Assembly (NCBI GenBank): GCA_002917075.1
Contig: NTMA01000080.1
Coordinates: 124,001 to 188,000 of the forward strand
DNA: 64,000 nt
Reading direction: 5' to 3'
Source: Hawksworthiomyces lignivorus
Lineage: Eukaryota; Ascomycota; Sordariomycetes; Ophiostomatales; Ophiostomataceae
The notes under the pieces: model-generated
What the model saw: only the letters and a program-made list of their open reading frames with translations
The model's database searches: none
Told to the model about the DNA's origin: nothing
In this document: piece by piece, positions 45,694 through 56,063 of the stretch
Layout of the letters: the number at the start of each line of letters is the position of its first letter
Numbering within the stretch: the stretch's first letter is position 1
Program-made: the position numbers and the translations under genes

Positions 45694-46810
45694 AGCTGAA
45701 ATATTGCTTACTTGCTAGATGAATGAGTTGGGCGGAAAACTGTCAACGACTCTGAAGTGGCATCTTGCGCGAAGAACGACGGCATAAGTATTGTATCCGA
45801 GCTCTCAAATCCAACATATCATAGCGTTTGCAGCATCATGGCGAGACTGATAACGATGGAAGCTAGAGGCACAGTCTAGATAGCTTTGGTATGCTGCACG
45901 CAAAGGTCGGATGGTAAGGCCAGCCAATGCTAGTGGAGCAAACTGTAAGCAGATAATACTATAGAATTGACCAATACCACGAGATGTGATGGGTGCATTG
46001 CACTACTGGCCGCTTTTGGATCCCAGCTTCTCGGGACTACGAAATTGGCAAAAGTGCAGCTCGGGACACATCAAAACACGCCTATTTGGAATCCATGTGC
46101 ATCCAGACCGTGCCAGAGTACAATGAGGCTGATAAAGAGAGAAGCACACCGCAGCCCAAAGTAGGTAACTTCGAGGACCGCAACATATAGCTGCGAGATA
46201 GCCTAGATAGCCAAAACAACCTGGGGAGGTTACATTGGGGGGAGGGCTTCTGCCCCTGTTGGCTTCGTTCCCTTCCCCAGAGTAGCCAAGATAAGAAATT
46301 GAAAAAGTAAGCGGAACGACAAATCACTGGTCTCTTATCATGTAGTTGTTGCTATCTCTGGCCATTTTTATGTTTTGTCAGATCCGGAAGCGACACGGCC
46401 CATCCGTGTTCGAGTGTGGAGCCACACGGCTCATCCGTGTTTGCTTTACCGTGAGACTATCACGGCCACTTTCTTGCTGTTGAAGCACTAGGGTGAGCCT
46501 CAATGCCGACTATATCCGCCAGTAGGTTGTGGGGTAAAGCTTATCAGATGCCTCTAAATTTGGCACTATTCTAGGCGATGAGATCTAGAGTACTCGTACA
46601 GGTTCTGAGGAGATAGTGGTCCTGTCTTGATTTATTGCATTTTGATAACAACCAGACGGTGCGTTTCGCTAAACAAACTAGATCTATGAGATATGGCCTG
46701 CGTATGCTTAGCACTTTATGTGACGCGCAAGTATTTCCCAATTCGTTATAGGTACTATTTTTTTAGACGGCTCTGTTCTTTCTTACGGCCGCGTCGCTAT
46801 CTTTTGTTCC
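45694..46810. other. Upstream region of the MFS transporter
   Basis: The 1.1 kb contains no gene. It holds two matches to the ATCWGATAA site of fungal iron GATA repressors, listed separately. Confidence 0.6.
46541..46549 (-). promoter_or_regulatory. Exact iron-GATA (SreA type) consensus site
   Basis: TTATCAGAT is the reverse complement of ATCTGATAA, matching ATCWGATAA at all nine positions. A weaker copy, AGCAGATAA (8 of 9), lies at 45948-45956, nearer the transporter start. Iron repression of the transporter is inferred from these sites and the family. Confidence 0.4.
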
Positions 46811-48093
46811 TCAATCGTGCTTCTTCTGCTCTTCAAAGTATATCTTGACCTCTGACGCAAAGTCGTCGTCTGTCAGAAATCGATAGGCCGTGTGGGCCAC
46901 TCCCTCGCAGTTCAAGAGGGCTCGGTCAAATGAGGACCGCAGCCCCGCCGCCTTGGCAAACCCTTCTGTATGGGGATAGGCGCCGTTCTCTGTGGGGATG
47001 CCGAAGATGCCCTGCCAGCTGGGACATTCGTAGCTGACGTTTCCCTGGTCTGTCGACGCTGGCGTGGTGTCCCGATCGACGTTGCACTCCACCTTGCGGC
47101 CGAGGCTGGCCATGGCCTCCTGGAAGGCCCTGCAGATGGGGATGCTCGTGCGCAGATCAGCGTATCCGCCATAGTGCGTAGTCTCCATCTTGCAGCCCGT
47201 CGCCGCGGCCGCGCCCTCGAAGCAGCTGATCGCCCGCTTCTGCAGCGCCAGCGCGCCCGCCCACGTGGGCGCGCGCACCGCGTACTCGAGCCTGCTCGTG
47301 GCAGGGATGATGTTGGCCCGCGCGCCGCCGTCGGCGATGATGCCGTGGATGCGCTCCTCCGGTCGAATCTGCTGCCGCAGCAGGGAAATGTTGTTGTAGC
47401 CCGCGACGGCGGCATCCAGCGCATTGATGCCGTCCCACGGCGCCAGGGCGGCGTGGGCGGGCTTGCCCTTGAACGTGATCGAGAAACCCGAGATCGCCAG
47501 CGTGCAGTCATAGGCGTCGCCAAAGACGTCATCGGAATAGACGGACTGTGTAGTGGGATGCATCATGAGGCACGCGTCGACGCCCTTGTAGGCGCCATGC
47601 TCAACCAGCTTGACTTTTCCTCCCGTCGTCTCCTCTGCGGGCGTGCCCAGCAACCGCACGCGCCCTGGAACTCCGGTCCGCTTTAGGACGTCGACGAGAA
47701 CTAGAAACGCCCCGGTAGAGACAGTTGCGATCAGATTGTGGCCGCATCCGTGGCCGATACCCGGCAAAGCATCGTATTCTGCGTTGAAGACTAAAAGTCG
47801 CCCTCCAGATCCGTATTCCGCCTCGAATGAGGTGTCGATATTGTATGCATGGGGTGTTACCTTGACCCCCTCTACTGTGTTGAGCAACTCGACAATCGTG
47901 TCATGTGCAGTAAATTCTTCGTATCCGAGCTCTGGGTTAGAATAGATCTGGAAGTTGTCACAGCCTATGATTAGCATTTCACGCAGCCTAGAAAGAGCAA
48001 CTATGGAGCACAGACCTTGTGGTTCATGTTCCAGAGACGCTCTTCGTTCTCTGTTAGAGAATTTTGAATGGCTGATGAGATGCTTTGATTCAT
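46811..48093 (-). CDS. M20 family amidohydrolase (PM20D2-like)
   Basis: Two exons (48093-48016 and 47947-46811) encode 404 residues. The 68-bp intron (GTCTGT...CAG) joins LWNMNHK to IYSNPELGYEEFTAHD, restoring the family start. M20 enzymes are di-metal amidohydrolases that cut dipeptides, N-acyl or N-carbamoyl amino acids. The metal-binding block is EYDALPGIGHGCGHNLI; the catalytic Glu lies in LLGTPAEETTGGKVKLVEHG; HP in CLMMHPTT and H in KGKPAHAALAPWDGINALD (dimerisation/lid domain) are conserved. There is no signal peptide, so it is likely cytosolic. The ATG at 48093 has GCCGCCATG context. It is divergent from the hydantoinase/oxoprolinase gene 528 bp away, and upstream of the MFS transporter on the same strand. 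Confidence 0.9.
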
Positions 48094-48621
48094 GGCGGCT
48101 TCTTTACGCGCTATATATTAAGAGTGTAAGAACAGCCTATGAAAACGATATCTCTGAGCTTTTTTGCATATCTGAAATCGTATAGAAGCTTAAGATATTT
48201 TATTTCATCGTGGCGTTGGTAGATTCAACTGAAAATTCCTGACGTAACCTTTTAGAGCTTCAGACAAATTAAACCATACGGGACAATAATGCAGCGAATA
48301 CTCAAGGTAAACTAGATAGCAAAGCATTCTAAGCTATCTGATGGAGTTACGTTATCAGATCCCGGTCATTGGAGTTTAATTCTTCAACGTTGTAGATTGG
48401 CACTCGGCACGCTAAGGACAGCTAGAGTTGCGAACTGCATATGCAGGATAGACCGCATATATTAAGCGAGAGACGGAGGACCATATCACATTCTGGTCAT
48501 AGCTTAGTTTGGAATCAATGCAATTTCCTCCATACATCATAACAACTAGAAAGGAAATTGTATTCAACTGCTGTGGCCGTCTATGAAAGCACGTTTTCTT
48601 CTGCTTTTAAACTTTTAAACA
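48094..48621. promoter_or_regulatory. Divergent promoter with clustered GATA sites
   Basis: This 528-bp region separates the two start codons. Three HGATAR sites lie within 44 bp: AGATAG at 48314-48319, CTATCT (reverse) at 48334-48339 and TTATCA (reverse) at 48352-48357. The last is within TTATCAGAT. AreA/NIT2-type nitrogen regulators bind pairs of such sites in fungi. Joint nitrogen control of both genes is inferred. Confidence 0.5.
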
Positions 48622-51600
48622 ATGGCCGTTGATTCTAAGAAGTTAATTATCGGCGTCGATGTCGGCGGTACGCAGATCACTGTATATTTGCTAAGATCAA
48701 GAAGACAAACCATCGGAGCTGACCAATTCTCGTGAAAAGGCACAAACACCGATGCTGTTCTTCTCAATCCAACGACAGCCGGTCCTGGCGGTGTCATAAC
48801 TTCTTATAAAGCAACTACGGGAGTGGACGTGACATTGGGAATTGTCGAGGCTATTCAAGCGTTGCTTAAAGATGCAGATGTTTCGCCGGCACAAGTCGCA
48901 AGTTTAATGATAGGGACGACTGTACGTTGTGTCATAACTGGCAGCATTATATTATCTGCAATGTTTGTTGGGATTAACAGAAATGCTTTAGCATCTGATC
49001 AACGCCGTGGTAGAGCGCGATGCATCCAGGCTTGCATCTGTGGCCGTTATTCGCTTGACGTCAAAGGGATACCTCAAGTACACCCCTCCTTTCATCGACT
49101 TTCCAAGAGATCTGAAGAAAAGTACGTTTTCCTTTTCCTCCTCTTGATGATTGGGATTGTTGTGCTGACTTGGGCTAGTTATGAATGGCCATCAGGGTTA
49201 CGTTTCCGGTGGCGTACAGATTGATGGGACGCTTATTGCTCCAGTTGATGAGAAGGAGATTCTGGCGCAGGCAGAAGAGATTAAGAAAAAAGGATTGCGC
49301 AGCGTTGCAATTATCGGTCTTTACTCGCCAATGGACAAGAAATTTGCCCAAGAAGACCATGTCCGCCGTCTGCTGAGGAAATCCTTGGGTGACGATGCAG
49401 ACATTGTTTGTTCTCACGAGAGTAAGCAAAATATGCTTCATTTTTCCGTCTTATTCTCTATAGAATTCATTCTGTCTCCTACGTGCTAAAGCCAAATGCA
49501 GTTGCGGGCGTGGGCATCTTGGCTCGTGAGAATGCTACTATTCTTAACGCATCGATCATGCGATTTGCGGGGCGCACCATTAACGGCTTCCGGCGTGCCA
49601 TGAAGAGTCTCCATCTTACCTGTCCGCTCTACCTTACATCGAGTTCCGGACAGCTGCTCTCCGCCGAGGAGGCTATGCGCTATCCTATTCAGATCTTCTC
49701 TTCCGGCCCGACGAACTCGATTCGAGGAGCCGCCTTTCTCTCAGCCAATCAAGCAGTACACGAGCCAAGGTTTGTAGTCGACATTGGCGGCACGACCTCA
49801 GACATTGGCGTTCTGATGCCTAACGGATTTCCCCGGCTCGCCGGCTCCGTCGCCGAGATTGGCGGCGTCAAGGTGAACTTTGCCCTACCCCAGGTGGAGA
49901 GCATTGGCCTCGGCGGCGGCTCGCTCGTGCACATGAACGCGGACGACGGGAAGGTCTCCATTGGCCCGGAGAGCGTGGGCCAGGCCCTGCGGGAGAAGGC
50001 GATGTGCTTCGGCGGCGACTCGCTCACTGCGACGGACATTATGGTGGCAGCCGGCGTGGCGCAGATCGGCACAGCAGCAGCACCGCCTGCCGTCGAGCCC
50101 CGTGTCGTCGACGCTGCCCGGCGCAAGATGCAGAGGATGCTGGAGGACCATATCGACCGCATGAAGACGTCACCCGAGCCCTGCCACATCCTCCTCGTGG
50201 GCGGCGGCGCGTTCTTGTGTCCGCCCGCACTGGACGGGGTGGCGTCGATCGAGGTGCCCGCGCACGCGGGCGTGGCCAACGCCGTCGGCGCCGCTGTCGC
50301 GGAGATCGGCGACCTGGCCGAGGTGGTCGTCGATACCGCCGACCGCGAGAAGGCGCTGGAGACTGTCAAGGCAGACGTCATCGCGCAGGCGGTGGCCCGC
50401 GGCGCCAAAGCAGGGCACATCCGGGTCATCGAAGAGGACGTGTCCGGCCTGCCCTACATGGAAGGCAAGTTCAAGATCTCGGTCAAAGTGGCAGGCCCCG
50501 TGGATTACGAGAGGTTCCTCGGCGACGGCGCTGCAGGCAGCGCCGCGGCTGCTGGCGACGATCAGCACCTGGACGTAGATGCGGTAGGCTACGAGACGAA
50601 GCAGTGGGCAGTCAGCGGCGAGGAGGACGACTCGTCACCGGAGATGGGCGTCGACCACACCGCGTACCGGCCGCACGTCGACGGCGACCGCATCTGGCAC
50701 CTCTCGGAGACGGACGCCTACTACCTCTCCATCGGCTGCTACATCCTCGGCTGCGGAGGTGGCGGCACGCCGTACGGCGTGTATCTACAGGCGCGCCAGC
50801 TCCTCCGCGACGGCGGCAAGATCCGCATCGTCGACGTGGGGGACCTTCTGGACGACGCGCTGTGTTGCCCCGTCGCCGCTATGGGCAGCCCCGTGATAGC
50901 GATCGAGCGGCTCGGCGGCAGCATGGTCTACGACGCCGCAGTCGATCTACAGAAGTACCTCAACGTCAAGTTTGCAGCCACGCTCACAGCTGAGATCGGC
51001 GGCGCCAACGGGCTGGGCCCGATGCTTCTCTCATCGTCACACGCATTAGACATATGCTGCATCGATGCAGATTTGATGGGTACGGTTTCAGAATCTCTTT
51101 AATATACTTGCAGGAGCTGTCAGGCTAATGTAGATCCCTAATTACTACGAGTAGGTCGTGCTTTCCCAGCGTTCCAGATGAGCTCGCTTTACATCGGAGC
51201 AAATGGCGATATCAACCATCTGCTTCCAGCTTGTGTGTCTAGCGGTGAAGGAACCACGATGACGTTGACTTCGGCAAAGGATCATAATGCTGTCGATCAG
51301 CTGCTTCGGTCAGCAGTTATGACTATGGGGTACGCATATACAGGCCCCTACACCCCTTAAATTCTCACGCTGACATAACATTCGTTTCTGATGTTTCAAT
51401 GTAGGTTTGGAGCAGGAATCGCAGCTCGGCCGGCAGCCAAAGCAGAGCTAATGCAGTATGGTGTTCTCAAATCCATCTCTCTGGCGTGGAGGCTGGGTCG
51501 CGCTGTGTGTCAGGCACGGGCCAGAGGTTCTGTCAGTACGGTGCACAAAGACCTCGCTCGAGAATTTGGAGGTCCGCAAACGGCCAGAAAGGTTTTTGAG

Positions 51601-52140
51601 GGCAAAATAACGGGTATCGAGCAGAGGCTTCACGGCGGCCGAAGCCAAGGAACGCTTGTTATCGAAAAGCTGAAGGACCACGAGAAAGAGAACACCAGTG
51701 CAGACGACGAGGACAGTCCTGGAAGGATTTGGATTCCGTTCATCAACGAAAATCTTATACTCGAGGCTACGTATAAGTCTGGTGAGAAAAAGGTTCGTAT
51801 ATCTCTAAATTCTACTTTGATTTAGAGGTAATATGGGAAATGTAGGTTTTCTTGAAGCTGACAGCCACACCTGCAGATTCTTGCCACGGTTCCAGACTTG
51901 ATCATGGTCTTGGACATGCTGACTGGCGAAGCTGTCGGTGTGCCCGAGTACCGATATGGTCTGAAAGTCTTTGTTATGGTAGCGGCTGCACATCCGCTCT
52001 GGACAAGCACGCAACATGCCCTCGACATTGCTGGGCCAAAAGCATTTGGTTATGATATTGACTTTACGCCATGTGGTAAATACACTGGTGTCACAAGCGT
52101 CATCGACGAATTTGGCTCACAGAAGAAGGATAGAGAATAG
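48622..52140 (+). CDS. Hydantoinase/oxoprolinase fused to DUF917
   Basis: Eight exons (48622-48667, 48740-48921, 48992-49121, 49179-49421, 49502-51079, 51155-51329, 51405-51792, 51877-52140) encode 1001 residues; every junction is GT-AG and in phase. The family opens cyclic amides such as hydantoins or 5-oxoproline, usually with ATP. Domain 1 (Hydant_A_N, about 7-180) starts with IIGVDVGGTNTDAVLLNPTT. Domain 2 (Hydantoinase_A, about 195-480) has RFVVDIGGTTSDIGVLMPNG, ESIGLGGGS and HILLVGGGAFLCPP. A C-terminal DUF917 domain (about 570-950) has SIGCYILGCGGGGTPYG, EIGGANGLGPM and SGEGTTMTLTSA. The HydB subunit of bacterial enzymes is absent. The first intron falls inside the glycine loop; reading through it would give a stop after about 34 residues. 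The donor of the last intron (GTTCGT) is weak. Confidence 0.92.
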
Positions 52141-52570
52141 TTCAAAATTATCAATATGTTGACCTATGTTATGTATAACCATTGATAAAAGGCTACGGAA
52201 GGAAGGGGAAGTTGGATGTGCTCATCCAGCAGCTACATAAACGCTTCATTCCTCCTATCTTTCCTATTAATATGGGTCTTTTCGTATTGTTTTTAATGGC
52301 TTCTCTTTTGATTATGACATTTGATTAGCTGTGGATTTTGCACTCTATGCACTACTATTAGAGAGAGTTTCTCCCTTTGACTGTCTCCTTGGCTGATTTC
52401 TGCCTTCTGAATTAATGGCTCTAAACCACCTGAATTTGACACATACACAAGCTTGTATGTCCCAAGTGTCTGAGTATAAATAAGAATCCCACTTATAATA
52501 GCTGAATTGGCCAATGGAATTGGAATATTATATGTTCTTGAGTTCCAAGGCACCGGAATCATGTCATAAA
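52141..52570. other. Intergenic, 430 bp; no gene seen
   Basis: This is the 3' flank of the hydantoinase gene up to the left end of the Tc1 element. No feature was recognised. Confidence 0.6.
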
Positions 52571-52613
52571 TACGGAGGTCGGTCAAAAAAGTTTCGTTCC
52601 ACCCCCCTGTCAG
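52571..52613 (+). repeat. Tc1 left terminal inverted repeat
   Basis: This starts TACGGAGGTCGG and matches the reverse complement of 54046-54088 in 42 of 43 bases. Confidence 0.95.
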
Positions 52614-52712
52614 TCAACCCCTGTCAACAACCCTTGTTATAGGCATTAGATTTTTCGCAGAAGCCCTACATTTTTTCACACTTTTCAACTTTACAAAATA
52701 TCTTCATTTACA

Positions 52713-54002
52713 ATGTCTAATTATCCTCTCTCCACCAAGGCTTTAGTGGTGACACTGAAATCTCCATTTGGAGGTAAAACCACTGGAGAAGTTGTTGAAA
52801 AGACAGACATTCCTCGTCAAACAGTTAACCGAATTTATTCTACTGCTATTAAACGTGGTTTTGATCCTAATCATTTACCTTTTCTTCTTAAGGATGAATG
52901 GTTTGAAGAAGCACAACGAAGTGGTCGTCCTACTAAACAAACTCCTGAAGTTGTCCAAAATGTTTTAGAGAAAGTGTGTACTGACCGTTACGGAAGAGAG
53001 AAGACTTGTACTGATCTCGTTGGCTACCTCAACGAAGAAGGAATTCAGATATCAAGGGGAACAATATGGAACATTTTACGCAACGTTGGATTACGCAAAA
53101 CCAAACCAACGAGGAAGCCTGAACTGACGAAGGAGATGAGAGAAGTTAGATTTTAATGGTATTTAGATCATCAATATTGAACTTTTGAAGATTGGAAAAA
53201 TGTTATTTGGTCTGATGAAATTGTTGTGATTCTTGGTCATAGACGAAGAGGTTATAAAGTTTGGAGAACAAGAGAAGAACGTTTTCTTAAAAGTATTATT
53301 CGTCCTCGTTGGAAAGGATATTCAAAATTTATGTTTTGGGGTTGTTTTTCTTATGATAAGAAAGGTCTTTGTCATTGTTGGCTTCCAAAAACCAAAGCTG
53401 ACAAAAAAAAAGCAACTGACGAAATTGTTATTTTAAACGAGGAACTTGAACCAATTCTACGAGAACAATGGAAACTTGAAACAAACATACGTCGACTTGG
53501 TTTAAGAGGTATTCTTGGTAAAAAACCAAAATGGAAGTGGAATACAAAACATGACAAACTCGAACGTTCGAAGAAAGGAGACATTGATTGATATCGATAT
53601 CGCACAAAAGTTCTTATTCCAAAACTAATACCATTTACGAAAAAGTATAAGAAAAGTCGACCAAAAACCATTGTTCAAGAAGATAAGGCTCCATCTCACG
53701 CTCATCACTATCAAGCTAGAGTATATAAACTCTATGAAGTTAAACGTCTTCTTTGGTGTGGTAATTCTCCTGATCTCAACTCTATCGAACCATGTTGGCC
53801 TTGGATGAAAAGAACTACAACCAAAAAAGGTGCTCCACAAAGCAGAGCAGAAGGAATCAAGCGATGGCAGGCCACTTGGAGAGAGTTATCGCAAGAGAAG
53901 ATTCAGGCTTGGATTGAGAGGATTCCTAGACATATCAAGCAAATCATTCAATTGGAGGGTGGTAACGAATATGAAGAAGGTCGAAAACTAAAAGATGAAT
54001 AA
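52713..54002 (+). pseudogene. Tc1-family transposase with three in-frame stops
   Basis: One continuous frame of 430 codons is interrupted by TAA at 53154, TGA at 53178 and TGA at 53589, with no frameshift. The N-terminal helix-turn-helix is visible (GEVVEKTDIPRQTVNRIYST), then a second DNA-binding part (SRGTIWNILRNVGLRKTKPT). The DDE core has VIWSDE (first Asp), VQEDKAPSHAHH (second Asp) and GNSPDLNSIEPCW. The Glu follows the second Asp after 34 residues, which defines DD34E. The two stops around the first Asp replace what are probably Gln and Trp codons (context DHQY-stop-TFEDWKNV). It cannot be active from this copy. Confidence 0.93.
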
Positions 54003-54045
54003 TTACTGCTATAATAGGTCTAGATATCTTTATACAAGGGGTAGG

Positions 54046-54088
54046 CTGACAGGGGGGTGGAACGAAACTTTTTTGACCGTCCTCCGTA
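54046..54088 (-). repeat. Tc1 right terminal inverted repeat
   Basis: Read on the minus strand it starts TACGGAGGACGG, the partner of 52571-52613. Confidence 0.95.
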
Positions 54089-54711
54089 AAAGAGATGTTA
54101 CTGGGGGGCCATTGGTAGATCGACTGATCATGCATCCTTTTTGACAATAGAGCTGCCCCGGCACGATACAAAAGCAGCAAGACTATTGATTTATTCCCTG
54201 TGCTCGTGGTCGGCTTTTGCCAAAAACAGAAAGCTGAGCTAGAAAAATAAAATGATGGAATTCTGGATTGGGTCTCAACAATCGCATTTTTGTCATGAAT
54301 GCTTTAAAAGCCCAATAAACACACACCGTCCAATAAACACACCGCGGCCAAACCATCTGTAATACACAAGTCTTCGTATTCATCTTTTGGTAAGCTTACA
54401 GTCTCTCAGTATGAAGGCGATGCAGGCACAGTCTAATTGACCCACAGTGCACTAGGTCAATAGCCCGTTTGCGTGTTGTTTTGCATTAGGTCGTAGCGTC
54501 GACGATGCTACAAAACTAGAGCGTTGTCATCTCTATTTTTTGTGTTTCCTTTTTTTTTCAGCAGATATGGAGAAAGGGGCCTTGTGCATCTCTTTCAATT
54601 ACTCTCTTGCTTTGCGTTCTTTCTTTCTTTCGTTCCTTCGCCAAGGCTACTATTATCTTTGTTGCTATAACGCTTGATGCAACCTTGACAAGAACAGTGT
54701 CTGTCTACCAA
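54089..54711. other. Intergenic, 623 bp; no gene seen
   Basis: This is the upstream region of the Ser-rich secreted protein. A CT/T-rich stretch (54540-54640) lies before its start codon, as is common in fungal promoters. Confidence 0.6.
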
Positions 54712-55497
54712 ATGAAAACTTGGCATCCGCTAGTTACCTATGCCCTCTGGGCCGGCATTGTCTTGGCATCCCGTTGTAAGCCATCCGTGCCGACGTCATC
54801 GTTGCCGTCGCTGTCAGCATCATCCTCGACTACTTCTTCGTCCTCTGTACTTTTACCTTCTTCTGTGTCGTCTTCTCGGCCGTCTTCTTTAAGCTTCTCG
54901 GCCTCCATCTCTACGCCCTCGTTGTCTACTACCGCTTCCTTGTCCTCATCTTTGTCGTCCTCATCATCGTCGTCCTCATCGTCGTCGTCAGCCATCCCCA
55001 TCTGCACAAACCTCTTCACAGCCCCCGACTTCTCCCCGGTCGGCGCCTGGGAAGTCATCCAAGATGGCCCGAGCGCCATCTGGGACGAGCTCCAATGCGC
55101 CACCTACGGCTCGTGCCTCTACATCGAGGTGAATGAGGAGACGACTGTGATCACGTCCCAGACGATCACCTTCCCCTACACCGGCACCTTCACGATGTCT
55201 GTGACCTTCCAGGTCGTAACTGCTGCAGGCGACCCGGATCCCACGCTGAACTGGCAATTGGGCTGCTGCATCACGTTGCAGCCGACGGTCGACCTCGCCC
55301 GCGTGGGTTCCGGCGGCTGGCAGACGCTGGAAGCACAGTTCGACGCCAATGCGGGCTTCAGCGCTGCGGTAGGCGTCGCCTTAGGGACCGGGACCGCCTC
55401 CGCGTCGTTGTTGCTCACGAACATGCAGTTGTTGGCGTGTTCCCCTCCTCCTGACGACGGCGGCGGTGGCAATGGCGGTTCCGCCCCTTCTGGTTAA
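54712..55497 (+). CDS. Ser-rich secreted protein with C-terminal beta-sandwich-like domain
   Basis: This is a single exon of 261 residues. The signal peptide is about residues 1-20 (MKTWHPLVTYALWAGIVLAS). It is followed by an 80-residue Ser/Thr-rich low-complexity region with a pure Ser run, likely O-glycosylated. The C-terminal domain (about 100-245) begins CTNLFTAPDFSPVGAWEVIQ, then CATYGSCLYIEVNEETTVI, TFTMSVTFQVV and SLLLTNMQLLACSPP. The pattern of an N-terminal GAW(E/T) and alternating strands resembles the CBM4/9-like modules seen behind Ser-rich stalks in fungal wall proteins; this is inference. A Gly-rich tail ends the protein and there is no GPI signal. The ATG at 54712 is chosen because it begins the signal peptide. 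Confidence 0.7.
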   Translation: MKTWHPLVTYALWAGIVLASRCKPSVPTSSLPSLSASSSTTSSSSVLLPSSVSSSRPSSLSFSASISTPSLSTTASLSSSLSSSSSSSSSSSSAIPICTNLFTAPDFSPVGAWEVIQDGPSAIWDELQCATYGSCLYIEVNEETTVITSQTITFPYTGTFTMSVTFQVVTAAGDPDPTLNWQLGCCITLQPTVDLARVGSGGWQTLEAQFDANAGFSAAVGVALGTGTASASLLLTNMQLLACSPPPDDGGGGNGGSAPSG

Positions 55498-56063
55498 CAA
55501 TGAAGTTTACCATTTTTTTAAAAAAAAAAAAATAGAACGGACAGTATGTTGCACAGGTTCTAAAGTATAGTTCATCAGTTAACAGAATATATCCCTATGC
55601 CTTATGCTTAACTATTCTACTTCTTATTCTATCTGTAAATGTGGAAGCACTGCTGTGTCCGCTGGAGCAGGTGGCCTTGTTGGCTAAGAAATATGGAACT
55701 AAAGGTCGGTTGCGAATTGGGTCCGGCCCGGCTGCCTCCTTGATGATCGCATATAAATATAGCTCGTCTATTTCAACATCTCTCTTTTGTACTCTTGACC
55801 TTTTTTCTTTTCATGGCGGAGGTTAATCTGCACCGTTCTGGCGTCTGCAGTGGCATGTCGAAACATAACAATTACCGGTATTGGAGAGTAGGCTGCGAAT
55901 CCGAAACACAAGGGTCTATTAAGCCAAGACTTCGGTTAAGAGAGCCTAACTAGTGTTTTTAATCATTTTTCGCGTCTCTTTGAAGCAGTTGAATAGAAAT
56001 AGCAGGGTCATATAATTATCATCAACTTAGTTTGTAGTGCGACGGCGGACGCAAACCCGCGCA
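55498..56063. other. Intergenic, 566 bp; no gene seen
   Basis: This region starts with T and A runs at 55514-55531, probably the 3' end of the secreted-protein gene. No gene was recognised. Confidence 0.6.

Larger units (their letters stand above)
52571..54088. mobile_element. Tc1-type (DD34E) DNA transposon, defective
   Basis: The 1,518-bp element has 43-bp terminal inverted repeats (52571-52613 and 54046-54088) with one mismatch at position 9. Both ends are TA, the expected Tc1/mariner target duplication. The interior is AT-rich compared with flanking genes and holds one transposase frame with three in-frame stops. Confidence 0.95.

Noticed and set aside
43609..52140. Classical secondary-metabolite or siderophore biosynthesis cluster around the MFS transporter
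   Set aside because: No NRPS, PKS, ornithine monooxygenase or acyltransferase gene is present in the window.
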